This document shows, in pieces, positions 31,440 through 44,269 of a stretch of DNA of 64,000 bases; the first letter of the stretch is position 1, and each line of letters begins with the position of its first letter. The notes under the pieces were generated by a model, which ran no database searches, was not told the DNA's origin, and was given only the letters and a program-made list of their open reading frames with translations. The stretch lies in the NCBI GenBank assembly GCA_904063045.1, contig CAJFCJ010000037.1, forward strand, positions 62,001-126,000, given 5' to 3'. The translations under genes and the position numbers were made by a program. The stretch is from Dimorphilus gyrociliatus. Its lineage: Eukaryota > Annelida > Polychaeta > Dinophilidae.

Positions 31440-34400
31440 TTATATATATCCTTTTCCCTTTTTGGCTTTAATAAATAAGAACAAAAATGTTAATATGGCA
31501 ATTGACACCATTACACCAACACTGGAAATAGCAATTATTAAATAAGTCATTTCAGAAGTTTTCTTAATAACTGTTTGTGAATATGATGTGGTATCAATAA
31601 TTTCTCCACCAGATGTAGTTAGGTAATTTGAAAATGCTTTAGTAGTAAAATCTGTATCTTCTTCTGTACTAAATTCATTCAGAGTACTTTCCTCATTTGG
31701 TAATGTACTTTGTATACTTTTAGAAATAGTTCCATCTTCAGGTTTTACAGTTGTAACTTCCACTTCTTCTCCTTGTTGAATATAAACAACAAAGGTGGAT
31801 GTACTTGAACAAGGATCATCAGATTTATCTAAAGCAATAAGACGATGTTCAAATCGTCCAACTGGAAGAGGATACTTTACTGTTACTATTTCTGTTGAAT
31901 TTCCTCTAACTTCAAAAATATTTGATTCTTTTTCAGTTTTCTCTAGTTTGTATGTCAGCTCTCCTTTCAAACCATAATCAAGGTCAGTTGCATCTATCCT
32001 TAATACCAAGGATCCTTGAGGTATACTTGAATTTAACAGAATCTTATCATTCAAAACTGGATGTTTAATTACTGCACATTTATTTACATCCTCAACATTT
32101 ATAGTTACAGAGGCTGAAGAAGATAACTTTGATAATGTATTTTCCATTGCTACTACTTCTACATTGTAACTTCCTGGTTTAAATTCTACATTAGATTGCA
32201 ACACGCCTGTTATTTCATCAATTGTTACAGAAATATTTGAGAAGCCTAAACTATAGAAGATTCCTTTAGTAGATCCTATATCTGTGTCATTAGCCTGAAT
32301 TTGTAATAAATATTCATTGTTTGAAATGAGTTCATCAACAACTACTGTATAATCATCACTTAAAAATTGTGGTTTATCTATATTTGGAACAGCTTTTTCA
32401 GAGCAATCCTCTCCTGTGAAACCATTTTTACATTTACAAACATTTGGTGCCACACATATGCCATTTCCTGAGCAATTTGATTGATTTTTACATGATGTTT
32501 CAGAGTATTTTGGTCCATACCATAAAAGATCACATGAACAATTATCAAATGAAATATAACTACCTCGACCTGAACAAAAATTTAATGATTCACATGAAAA
32601 TTCAGAACAAGTCATTCCTTCAAATCCTAGGTCACACTTGCACTCATTGGCTGAAATACATGTACCATTCAATGAGTATGGTGGATCACACTCTGGTACA
32701 CTACAATTTCTTCCAGTGAAACCACTATCACAGATGCACTCTGTTTCATTCTTACAAATTCCATGACCATTGCAATTCATTAAATCTGGACATGATTTTA
32801 AATGTTCACAATAATCTCCATGAAATCCATTATTACATAAACACTTATTGGGTGCAATACACTCTCCATTCAATGAACAATCTTTCTCACAAATTGCAAT
32901 TGAACAGGCATCTCCTTTCCATCCATCCTCACACAAGCATTCATCAAATCCCAGACAAGATCCATGATTGGTGCAGTAGTTCATATTCTCGCAAGAATAC
33001 AGTAAACAAGTTGGTCCTGTATATCCTACTTCACATTTACATTTATCATGATCAATACACACTCCATGGTTTGAACATCCCTTTTGACATATTGCTACCT
33101 CAGAACAATTATTACCTGTCCAACCTATTTCACACTCACAAACACCAGTTTTCACACAAATTCCTCTTGAAGAACAGTTTCCCTCACAGAATGCCTCTAT
33201 CTCACATGTTGATCCCTCAAAACCTTTAAAACAAGAGCAGAATCCTTCAGAACAATTACCATTGACACATTGATCACAGAACCCTATTTCGCAATATTCT
33301 CCAGACCATCCATCAATGCAAACACATACTTTATCTTGACAAGTTCCTCTATTTGAGCATTGATTTTTACATTGCTTCAATGTCAAAATACCTTGTTTGG
33401 CTATAGAAGGATCATCTGACATAACAACATCATATATACATCTTTTCTTGTCATCTTCATTCACATCATCACCTGCACATAACTCCGAAGCAAGATCAAT
33501 TTTTGATTGGTTAATATATTTGAGGCTATAAATAGGTTTATGAGAAGAGAGAGTATAACTAGAATCCATAACATCATCTTTATGAAAGTTAGATAGATGA
33601 AATGACCAAGTGTTTAATAGACCTCTATTTTGTCTATAGGTACTTGTCATTCTCCATGATTCAACAAAATCAATATGTGATGTAAAGTTTTCACCATTTG
33701 GGCCTTTAAAGTCATCACTGTCTTCATCATTCATCACTCCACATATGCCAGAAGTTTGATTAAACATTTTTTCACTGCCAGTAATTGACAAACTTAAGTA
33801 TTGACATTTCATTTTCTCACTGAATGATGTGATAACTGAGATTGATGATCCACTATTGTATTTGACTGATGTTATCAAAATAGTCGGATCTTTCTTGTTT
33901 ATGAGAGAAGATTTTGGTGAAATATCCAGACGAATTGTGTCATTGTCAAACTTATAGGAATGGTTACTGTTCAAGTTATCAATTAAAGATCCATCCAATC
34001 TTAGAGAAGGAAAATCATCAGCTGTTATATTTAGTTTAGTAGTCACAGTTAAAACAGATGAATTTCCTACTTTGATGACAATTGCTCCAATGAATGATGT
34101 AGTTTTATAAGCATAGAATCTATATTGATATGACAAAGATGGTGAAATACAGCCCCAAAATTTAACAATACCAAAGTAATCAAATGCTCTACCATCCAAT
34201 GTTTCTAAATGAGGATCACCCCAAGCTACCCTTGGATTACGTATTTCACAGGCGTTACCCATCCATTGTCTAAAGCATTGACAGGTTGCTTTACAATTCA
34301 TGACTGGTTTACAAATACCATGATTGTTACAATTTTTTGAAGGACTACAAACTGGTTGTTCACACTCTTTACCTTTCCTTTCAGATAGACAAATACCATT

Positions 34401-37400
34401 GATGCCACACTGATTTCTGCAAGTACACTCACCAGATGGTGCCTCTTCTCAGCTCTGTCTATTGAACATTTAGAACATGGTTGGCAAGAACATAGCCCAA
34501 ATATCAATCTAGATGGTGTTCCATCAGGACATATACATGGACAAGAATTATATATGTCATAAATACTTTTTGCAGATCCATCAGGACAACAAAGTCAAGC
34601 TCCAGATTCATATTTATAACTAAATTCCCTTTTTCCATTTTCACATCTACAAGGACACATACATTGTTTATTTTTCTTATTGTAGAGTCCATTTTTGATG
34701 TCATTGCCATATTGACCACATTTACAAATGTCATACTTTCTTCTCATTCTACGTTCATAGTTGCTACCTTGGCTGAAATTTTGTAAATATTTTTTGTTTT
34801 TATTATCAAAATAGTATATATTGTAAAAAAGAAAACATTTACCTAAATATAGGAAAGTCTTTCTTTATACAATTGATATAAAATATGTCTTTTTCATAAA
34901 TAGAAAACCTATTTTTCCTTTAATTGTGATATCATTTAACATAACACTACCAGTGTTTGCTTCTCTTTCATCACAAATATGTCCATCAGAGTATCCAGTT
35001 TTAATTTCTATTTTTTTATTTATCACCATATCCATTGATAGTTGATTATTTGTTTTTGTAGAAAAATTTTCAATTTCTATACCTGTTTATACATAGATAA
35101 TTATAGGTAAAATATATTTACAATGATTTCTTTGATACTATACTTGCAAGCCAGTTGTTTACAGATTTCAATGATCCTTTTCTAGCAAAATATTTCAAGT
35201 TTTCATTTAATTTTTTAGATTTTATAGTATTTTTATAAAGTGGCCATTTTAGAGAAAATTTTGATTTAAATGGAATATTAACTTTTCCATATCCAATTCC
35301 ATTTAATGCTGACATGCAAATTTTTCCTTTGCTTTTCCGCTATTGTCCTATGATTGTCTAAATTTGTTTTGTTGTAGAAGATAAGTGAACTGTACAATAA
35401 ACTTGAAAGTGTACAGTTCTTAGATTGAAAGAGAAAATTATCTCTTGATTGAAGAGTAACTGTTCCAACTGAAAATTCTGATGTAGATACTATACCAGGG
35501 AAATTAAAGCCATCAATTTCAAATCTAAATTGATAAGTTCCTCCTTAGAAATATCATAGTTGATATAAATATCATGATTTATAGCCAAAGAAGATTTGAA
35601 ATATTTAACACCATAATCAGGCAGGATTTTTATTTCCATTGTTGTTTGAATTGATGAAATAGCCTTTGATACAATTGACACCTTAGCCACCTTTTTCTAA
35701 TAATAAAATAAAGATAAAGGTTTATTACATTAATATTTCAGATTCTTATTCTTTTTAATTTCATTAAACACTTACATCTAGCATTACTGATGGTAAATTC
35801 TCTTGAATTGATAGCTCTAATTTATCATTAGAATTGGTTGAAATTGAATTAGTTTTTTTTGTAATTTGATTAAAATTTATATTAATTTCATCTAGAAGAT
35901 TTGTCAATGAACCTAAATTGATTAATTCAATCATTTTCCATCCATTCAACAAAGTTTTTGAATTAATTACATAACCAAGTGAAGTAGATACTTTTTGTCC
36001 AATAATGATTTTACCATTGTCAATAATATCATCTGTTTGTGAGTAGTATAAATTATGATTATTATTTTCTCCTCTGCAGTATAATTGATATGAATAAACT
36101 GGTATTTTGTCAAACTCTTCATTTTCAATATTATAATTTGAACAGTCTAATAATGATGATTTTATAAACAAATCTTTATTAATTGTTTGATAAGAACTTT
36201 CAACTTTTTCTAGAAAACCTAAAGTATTTTTAACGATGACAACATCTTTTTTTTCAAATATCTCCGAATCTTCTACGATGATGTAATAAGATCGAAGAGA
36301 TTCACCTTTATACTGGTACACTTCTCCTAAACATTTCATATTAATTTTCTTATCATTATCAATTATTTTCCCCTTGTCATTTGAATTTTGAAGGAATTTT
36401 GACAATTCATCATCAGATGGAGCCATATGTACCGTTTTCTCATCATTAATTTTATTAAATTTACCATTTATTTTCAAATGAGCATATTTTAAATATATCC
36501 AATGGATTTATTACATGTGCAACCATTATTTCAAAATTTGATAATACTTTCATGCTGTTCAAGACTTCATGATGAATTCTATAATTCTTTCTACTTATTA
36601 TAATATTTCCAACAGCGTTAATTACATCACTTCCGTCTTCTAGTACAAATATTTCATATTCATCGTTCAAATCACCATTTAATCTCTCATTGCTATCACA
36701 TTTGTACAATGTTGAAGAATTGGGTATCTGAATAATGTTTTCCTTGAATTGAATGTCATTTAATCTTTGCTCAGAGGTCAAATCTGTATGTGGAAAGCCA
36801 TCTGGGCATTTCTTTTCATTCCATACTCTACACCCAGTTTTTGTTTTTTGATAACAATTATTAATGTCAATACATTGTTGACATACTTTATCAGCAGCAC
36901 TAGAACAATAATGTTCAATACAATTAAATGATAATATTTGATTGGAACAAGAATTTGGCTTGATAGTAAGACAATTCCAGTAAAACCAATCAGGACAAGA
37001 TCTATAAGGTAAACTAGGAGTTCCAGGCATACATCTTTGAGTAGAATCACACCATCCACAAGCATTTTTTTCTGTGCATTGTTTACAATTTGTATATCGT
37101 GGACATTTCGATATTGAACATCTTTTTCCATACCATCCTGGATCACATTGACAAAAATTTGGACCAATACATTTTCCATGCTTATTACAATATCCAACAT
37201 TTTTACATGTAATTTGAGAGCAATCAGCCTTTGTCCAACCAGAATCACAAATGCATATTCCATGGAAGCAAACTCCTCTTTTAAAACAATTATTATCACA
37301 AGCAAAAGTATTAAACTCTCTACAAACAAAAGGTTTTATAATATCATGTTTAAAAGGAGAATGATTATTGGATTGGTGTTGTAAATTTGGAGAATTTGTT

Positions 37401-40356
37401 AATAACCATATATCAGTACTCTTTAAATTATTATTGAAATCTCTATATGTAACGATTTTTCCAATATCGTCACTAATTTCTAATTGATTCTTTGATATAA
37501 GATATGAAAATTCTCTTTTTTCAAAAATACTGTTTGGCTTGAACAGCAATTTGGTGAAAAGATTATGGCATGTTGAAAAAACTGAGGATCTTTTTCCCCA
37601 TCATACCAACAATCCGTCGTTTTCCTTTCTGTTAATCTGATTTGCTTATAGATAGAGTTTGGAAATAGAATTTTCCATCCACAAAGATTATTCTCAAATG
37701 TACATTGAGTTACTGAATATAAGAAAAAAAACTAGTTTATTTCAATACTAATGATAAAATTTAACTGAACCTGGTCTTTTGATTGAAGAGAAGAGAATCT
37801 TCAATGAATATTTATGATAATATCTGTTTAATTGTATTCTCATATCATTTTCATAAATAAATATTTCTTGCTGTTTTGGAAAAGTTGGAGTTATTTGTAT
37901 GAGAGAGTAGTAATATTTAAGATTCTATATACTTGATTCACATTGTGTAGAGTATAAGGTGATTTATTCTTTGGAAAAATGTGTGTATCTTTAGTTGAAA
38001 TAGATCCAGATAAAATCTGTATTCTAAAAATAAAACCATAAGGAATTGTTAAAATTGCTGAGCATCCTTCCTTTGAGAAATCAAACCAATGTGAATCAAA
38101 CCATAGTAGTGATTTATATTGTAAATTGAAAACTGCTCCAATTGTACAGAAAGTAATTGGTGAAGAAATTGAATATTCAAAAGATGGTTTATAAATTGGA
38201 ATTTGATGATTCATTTGAGTTAATTTAATTGAATTAAGATTTTTATTAAAATTACTATTTTCAATTGAAATTCTATTATATGAACCAATTAAATCCAATC
38301 CAGCTCCTCTAATAGATTCTACAAGGATATTTGATATCATTAGATTTTCAACTTTATATAATAAAGTAATTTGTAAGCCAATTTGAGATGATAAGAAATT
38401 TGATTCTTTTACAATTACTTCTTCACTAAGCATTAAACTCAGAGCTACTCCATCAAAAACAGTATTCTTTATATAATTACTTACACCTTTTAAACTAACT
38501 ATAGCTGTATTAAATTTTAGTGCGGAGCAGCTAAAGATAATTGTTACATTAACATTTTCTTGTAGAACATTTCTACATTGAGATAATTGGGTCACATTAT
38601 TACAATCAAGTAATGATTCAAAATAATTGTTTTCTATTTTTAAATCGGGTCCAAATCTGAATATATCTATTCCATAATTCTGAGTTATGAAAATGTTTAA
38701 ATTGAAAACATACTCCTAAAAATTTATTATTGACAATTTCAGCACTTGTTGATTTTTGGATAATATTATAATCTATAAAACTTAAATATCTAAATGAATT
38801 TCCGTAAAATGTAGTATTTCTTATTGATATTTTGTTTCTTGTTCTTTTTTTGCCTTAGTGTGTATTATGTTGAAATTAGTATCTTCAAAGCAACTAGATT
38901 CAATTGTAAAGGTTCTATATAGTAAATTTACTCTGATGTAGGAATTTTTTAATGTTGCCTTATATAACATTAAACTTTGCACAGATTGTAAAGCAAAACA
39001 CTGATTTCTTTATCTAAAATTAAGGATAAAAAACATTTAGTTAAAAAAAAGAGTACTATTAAAGAATGTGATATGACGTAATAGCAAGCAAACCTTCTCC
39101 CATTGAATTTATAGACAGATAGTTTTGTCTTTGTGCAATGTTACATTGTAATGTAATATTTTGACTTTTAGTTATAAAAGAAGTCTACATTTTTTTCTTA
39201 TATATATATACTTTCTGTTTTAATATCATTAATCATAAATTTATTATTGGATTGAATACAAAGACCCTGCCAGTTATTTTCCAGAATAATTGAATTTAGA
39301 TTGTAATTATAAAATTTTTTATCATTCATTAAAGAAATGGCATTTCTAGATGTTGAATTTCGAATTTGTATATTTCTTTATAAAAACAACAACAAAAAAA
39401 AGAAATCAATATTTCAAACATCAAAAAGTAAAAATACTTAATAAAACTAATTATACCAACTCAATTAGCTGAATATTTGAATCTTGAAAGTTGATAGCAG
39501 CCTTTTCGCTATCTACATTTGATATTGACACTTTGTTTGAATTTCTTACCAGAATTCCATTATTTAATCCTCCATAACATTGACGGAAAGTTGGTATTAC
39601 AAGACTATCAAGTATTTCATCAGCTGTTGAGTTCAAACAAATTGATTTAATTGATTAATTTATTCATAATATAAAATATTAACATTTATGTCTTTTACAA
39701 TTTCTAATATCAACTATACCAGTAGAACATTGAATTTCTTGGCAAGTTTCTTTTGCAGTACTCACATCCACAGTAAGAGTTTTCATCCAAAAGCATCATT
39801 TACAAACTAAAAACAAACAATCAAAAATCATTAAAATCTCTCCCAACTAATTTTTTTTTCAAATTAGTAATTAAAAAGACATATTTACTTGTAAAACTCT
39901 ACTGTTTAAATTGATATTATGGCATAGATATAGGTGTTCATCATTAAATTTGAATTTCAACCGAAATCTATCTTTCATATTTAAAAATAAGAAAAAAAAA
40001 CCATTATTTTATGCTAAGAAAAAACTACTTTGTTCTTTTTACCATTATCTAAAAATTCTAAAATAAAATCATCTTTTATTGGAATTTCTTCAACATTCAT
40101 ATAAATTTTTTGATTTTTTTAAACCATTCATTTCTACATTGTCATTTTCTATTACTATTTTAGTGAATTGAGAAGCAAGTGTAATATTTGCACCATGTTC
40201 AACAGTCAATGATGATGGTCTTATTGTAGTTGTAATCCTATGATGGCCAGATGGAATAATTAAAGATTTACCATTATTTATGGAATTAAAATCAAAGCAA
40301 CTTATCCAAGGTAATATCATGAATAAAATGATAATAGATGAGTTGGATGAAACCAT
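31440..40356 (-). CDS. Giant type I membrane receptor: beta-helix, EGF/PSI, VWD, EGF x10, cadherin-like x2, TM
   Basis: Multi-exon gene. Exon 1 (about 40125-40356) has a signal peptide (MVSSNSSIIILFMILPWISC) and starts right-handed beta-helix-like repeats that continue through 39451-39636 and 37891-38595. A MAM-like start follows (CTFENNLCGW, about 37690), then EGF repeats and a PSI-like CxxC segment (37030-37320), an unrecognised region (34850-36480), Cys-rich modules (34300-34780), a von Willebrand D domain from AWGDPHLETLDGRAFDYFGI (about 34226-33656), ten EGF repeats (about 33400-32350; repeats 8 and 9 lack cysteines), two cadherin-like repeats (about 32345-31720), a Thr/Ser-rich stalk, a membrane helix (YLIIAISSVGVMVSIAILTF) and a short Lys-rich tail. 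Lesions: in-frame TGA at 34595-34597; frame shifts near 34440, 37576-37581 and 37885-37890. Likely a cell-surface adhesion protein. Exact exon joins in 34.8-39.9 kb are not resolved. Confidence 0.7.
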
Positions 40357-41811
40357 AATGACAACAGATTGAATAATCTATCAAGCTAGTCAACTAGCTA
40401 CTTTCAACATTCACTAACTTAACAGCTACATATAAAAAATAATTCTTCTTTAAAGAAGAAGGAAGAAAAATTTGTCTTTAACTTGTAAATATATTTTCAG
40501 CTGTTGTCAAGGTGTCTTTTATATTTCGAGATTATCCCATTCAATCTATTCAATACTTGACAATAAGAAAAAAGGAAATTCTATAAAGCCTAACTGAAAA
40601 TAGCTTTTTATTGATTTTTACTGTTCTAGTCAAACTTTATTTTAGATACGAAATACTGCAAAAATGTTTTGAATATGTTTATAATTATCAATATTATGAT
40701 ATTAAGATTTTGTGTTTTTAGCACTACAAATTCTTATCTCTCTTTGATAAATTTGTAGAAAGCACTCACACACAGGATTAGATAGTTTATCAGGTTTTCA
40801 GAGCCTTCATTTCGATACTGATTACGTAATCTTATATATGAATAGATAATAATTTTGCCTAAAGTTGCTTTGCAAAAGTAATTGAGACTCTTGAAGTATG
40901 AGAATTCTGTTTCTGTCTTTTTTGATTTTGATGTAGCCAATAAATTATTAATCCAGACTTCTTTTATATTTATACTCCATAGCTGTTATTATCTATTCTT
41001 TTCTTTAGTTAAAAATGTGGTGAAAGGTTGAAAGTCGGGATTTCTAATATGTAACTTTTTTTTTGTTCTAATTGAAGGTCAGTGAAAGACAAATCAATTT
41101 TGTCTACACAATTGTCTCCAGTAACTACACAGGATAGATCTGGTGTATGTTCATACTGTTCAAGTGACACATCGGGAGGTGATATAACAGAAAACATCAC
41201 AATGTTTAACATGGTTTAACCCAAGCCCCAACCTGTCCAAACAGTACAACAGCAAAAATAAATATTTAATACAGTTGATAAGAGGCAAATGACAGTTGAT
41301 CTTCTATGATAATTTTTTCAAGGTTATTGAAATTTTTATTGAATCTTTGCTGTTGCAGCTTGTCTTATTCTGTCCTCAATTTCACTACTATCATTTTTCT
41401 TGTCAATAAATTTGCAGAAATATACAAGATAACAGAGCATACTTTATTCAAAGTCTCTGATTCCAAATCTTCCTAGGCAGGTAGGGAATCTGACACCAAA
41501 CAAACAATAGATCATTACTACAAACAACAGTTAACAACTGCAGTACGACCTACTTTTTTACTGCACTAATACCATCTCGCAAAACAAAAGTGAACAGGAT
41601 AATAACCTGAATGCTAAAAATATGTGCTTTAACCAAATTATGTCAATGAACTAATATAATGAAATAACTGCAAAACCTGTTACAAAATGTTTCATTTGAA
41701 GATCAATGATCTTACCACTAAAAACTGCATATAAATATAAAAAGTTCCATTTGTCAGCCACATACCATTTTCATTTTTTGGTAATAAAAGAAAACTATAA
41801 ATACTTTTAAA
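40357..41811. other. Intergenic with two weak minus-strand ORFs
   Basis: ORFs at 40734-40940 and 41009-41212 (-) lack recognisable domains. The first ends LINYLILCVSAFYKFIKER. A similar reading, LCYLVYFCKFIDKKN, occurs on the minus strand at about 41390-41440, so a short repeated coding-like unit may exist here. A TATA-like ACTATAAATAC is at about 41795. Confidence 0.35.
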
Positions 41812-42036
41812 ATGAACAGCAAAACTACTAAAGCTATAATTCTACTTTTTTCACTTTGTTTTGTCAATTTCTTTTTAATTTCTATTGAAAAATACATATT
41901 TTTCGTTTATTTTTATTTCTACTTTTACTTTTTACAGTTTGGAATGATTTCAATATTTGAAGGAAGTATTCAAGGAAAATCCTATCATTCTCAGCAAGAT
42001 TGTTCATCTGATCCAAAAATGGCATGTGTCTCCTGA
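41812..42036 (+). CDS. Small secreted peptide, possibly two exons
   Basis: The ATG at 41812 follows ACTATAAATACTTTT. It opens a signal peptide (KAIILLFSLCFVNFFLI) and ends in a short mature part with two cysteines (FGMISIFEGSIQGKSYHSQQ, then DCSSDPKMACVS). TTTTTACAG at about 41937 looks like a splice acceptor just before FGMIS, so the Phe/Tyr-rich middle may be an intron. No family recognised. It lies tail to tail with a truncated minus-strand gene. Confidence 0.4.
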   Translation: MNSKTTKAIILLFSLCFVNFFLISIEKYIFFVYFYFYFYFLQFGMISIFEGSIQGKSYHSQQDCSSDPKMACVS

Positions 42037-42062
42037 AAATGTTGATCACCTGATAAAGATGA

Positions 42063-42790
42063 TCATGGATCACTATTAGGTGTAAAGTAAATTGGAATAT
42101 CCAGGTTGAACTCAAAAGCGTCAACTTTAGTACAAGTTAATCTCATCAATGCAGATTTTGCAGAACAAACTTTAGTTACTACAACATTATCTTTAGCATA
42201 TCCAACAAAAGCAGTTTTAGATTTATCCAAAATTGCTTTATCAGGATTTGGGAAGGTATAACTAAAATAACATAATTAAAATTCACATTAACTCTCACTT
42301 ATTTCTCATTATGAATGAAAATATTTTTTCTTCATTTTCAAAATGTTAAAAAAATGCTTACTTGCAATTCCATTGTGTATCTACACCATAAAAGACAACA
42401 GTGTTTGATGATGATTCTATAGTTGAGATTTTAATTGTGATGTAAAGCTCATAATAAGGTTGATAGTCTAGATAGGAAAATTAAATAAATGTGTAAAATG
42501 TACTACATTTTTTGAGAAAGTAAATAATTCCTTTCTTAAAAATAGAGTTTTCAAGTTAAAAGAAAACTTGTCCATTCCTTCAGTACATGTGAAACTTTGA
42601 GTAATTGTCCTGGATTCTATTATATTTTTAAAAGTATTATATGGGATTACAAATTGAGTGTCTTGATTTACATTTACAGATGATCTATATAGTTCAGTCT
42701 CATCTGGTTTTGTGAGAATGACACTGAAAAAAACAGTTAATCACCAAATGAAAAACATATTTGTTGATTTATAACTAACTCGTATACTGG
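42063..42790 (-). pseudogene. Truncated secreted-protein gene, 3' exons only
   Basis: Minus-strand exons at about 42560-42726 (ILTKPDETELYRSSVNVNQD, later SFTCTEGMDKFSFNL), 42362-42467 (YQPYYELYITIKISTIESSS, then YGVDTQWNC) and 42063-42261 (YTFPNPDKAILDKSKTAFVG, later CTKVDAFEFNLDIPIYF, then TGA). The last two join in phase through GTAAGC and TAG. Upstream, an exon scrap (YRDLGSPVYE) runs straight into a MITE at 42813, so the 5' part with the signal peptide is missing. The Cys spacing suggests a beta-sandwich extracellular domain; family unknown. Confidence 0.45.
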
Positions 42791-42812
42791 TGATCCTAAA
42801 TCTCTATACAGT

Positions 42813-43065
42813 TAGATGGGCGCTGCTGAAAACGCCCATTTTGCAGTTCTTTTGGGGTGAGATTTTGGGCTGGGAAAGGGTTAGGAAAAATATTCCAACA
42901 ATTGATTTGTAATTAGGTGGGTCCAAACTAAAGGTTAGGAACAATGCAGCGCTTAAAAAAGGATCCAGGGCTGGGTTAGGGTTTACCCCTTAATGTGTAT
43001 GGTTTAACCCCTTTTATTTGTATGGTTTAATCCAGTACAGTTTCACCTGCTCCAATTTATAAAAA
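42813..43065. repeat. MITE C relative plus repeat B end
   Basis: Begins GATGGGCGCTGCTGAAAACG, contains GGGTGGGTCCAAACTAAAGG (shared with 12760) and GCTGGGTTAGGGTTTACCCC, then GTATGGTTTAATCCAGTACA and GTTTCACC. It interrupts the minus-strand gene next to it. Confidence 0.55.
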
Positions 43066-43139
43066 TGTATTAAAAAAGAAAAAGCTAAAAATTTTACACA
43101 AAGTTTAAATATTACTAGAATATAAACAAAGTATGTTAA

Positions 43140-43565
43140 GACACTAAGAATTATTTTGAATAGATTGATGCAATCTTCTTCAAGAGGATAGCAGATGTAA
43201 TTATGCCCAATTTGTATTCATCCCAAACAGCAAATACTTGGTTCTGCATCTGGATCACACTTTTCTTCATATACTTCTTTAGCCTTTTCTCTTATAGAAG
43301 TTTCTCTACAACTGGAATAAGACTTGATTCCTGTTTTAAAATGTCTATGACCATATAAAATGACCCTTTTGCAGGAGTCTTTTCATTTATTCTTCTGTGC
43401 CATCCTTCAGCATCATTGTTGGTCCTGATGGCAAGACCAAATACAGACCAACAATCTGATGTCCAAATTGAATGTTTAATCCAAGTACATTCAATGTATT
43501 GGAAAAAGTCCAAAAATTCCTTTCTCTCAAAGGCCTCATATTTTAGAATGTAAAAACTGTTTAGA
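43140..43565 (-). pseudogene. MULE family-2 transposase C-terminal relic
   Basis: The minus frame reads EEAILNSFYILKYEAFERKE, FLDFFQYIECTWIKHSIWTS, then CWSVFGLAIRTNNDAEGWHR, RINEKTPAKGSF, and stops near 43292. W........(R)TNN..EGWH.R(I/L)N is the MULE transposase C-terminal signature. The catalytic core is missing. Sequence differs from family 1 at 3252 (RTNNHVEAF), so this is a second lineage. Confidence 0.75.
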
Positions 43566-43569
43566 ATAG

Positions 43570-43892
43570 CTTCTTCTGAAAATATGCCAAGAAATGTAAA
43601 ATTTATCTTTCACTTATAAACAATACAATGAAATAATTCATTTCTATTTTAAAGCATTACATAATTCAGAGAAAACTGGTATAAACATTACAATACATAT
43701 ACTTTTCTTGAACAATATTAATATTTTATTCTATAAATGAAGTAAACAACAAAGAGAAAAATATTTCTGATTAAAAGTATGAATAATTATACCTAGAATA
43801 TCTTTAGCCATGCATGGGATGTTTTTTCCCAGACTTTAGAAAATTTTTTCCCAACCTTTAGGACGTTTTTTCCCAAGGATATTTTTTCCCAA
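43570..43892. repeat. MULE family-2 terminal segment with sub-repeated end
   Basis: Non-coding sequence after the transposase relic, ending in four tandem units of the type GGACGTTTTTTCCCAACCTT (about 43815-43892). The whole block is repeated in the same orientation at 60645-60965. Confidence 0.7.
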
Positions 43893-44238
43893 CCCCATAT
43901 GTCTCAGTGACAAATAAGAAAAAAACACAAAAAATTGATGAAAAAAGTTATCTAAAAACTATTTGATAGAAATTTATATGTAGATCCAAGTTTTACCTAA
44001 TAATTAACAGCTACAAAATTAAAAAAAAAACAAATCTTTTTTGATAAAGAAAAACATTTTTAATGTTCAAAATTTACAGTGTCCGGATTTTTAAGTCGCT
44101 TACTTTATATAAGTCATCTGTTCTGTATAATAAAAGTCTTGTCTCATTAAAAAAATTGTGATTTTATAGTTAAAAATATCAGACAATAAATCATTGCACA
44201 TATAATTTAAAAAACTAATTGTCTTTGTTTACATGAAG

Positions 44239-44269
<31 letters not shown>

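Noticed and set aside
32444-33229. Plus-strand ORFs rich in His/Leu
   Set aside because: Antisense of the EGF repeats; Cys codons read backwards give these residues.
34595-34597. TGA as a selenocysteine codon
   Set aside because: No selenoprotein context, and a frameshift lies close by. A lesion or error is simpler.
36778-37329. 183-codon minus ORF as a separate gene
   Set aside because: It overlaps the EGF/PSI exon in another frame; the other frame has clear Cys-patterned domains.
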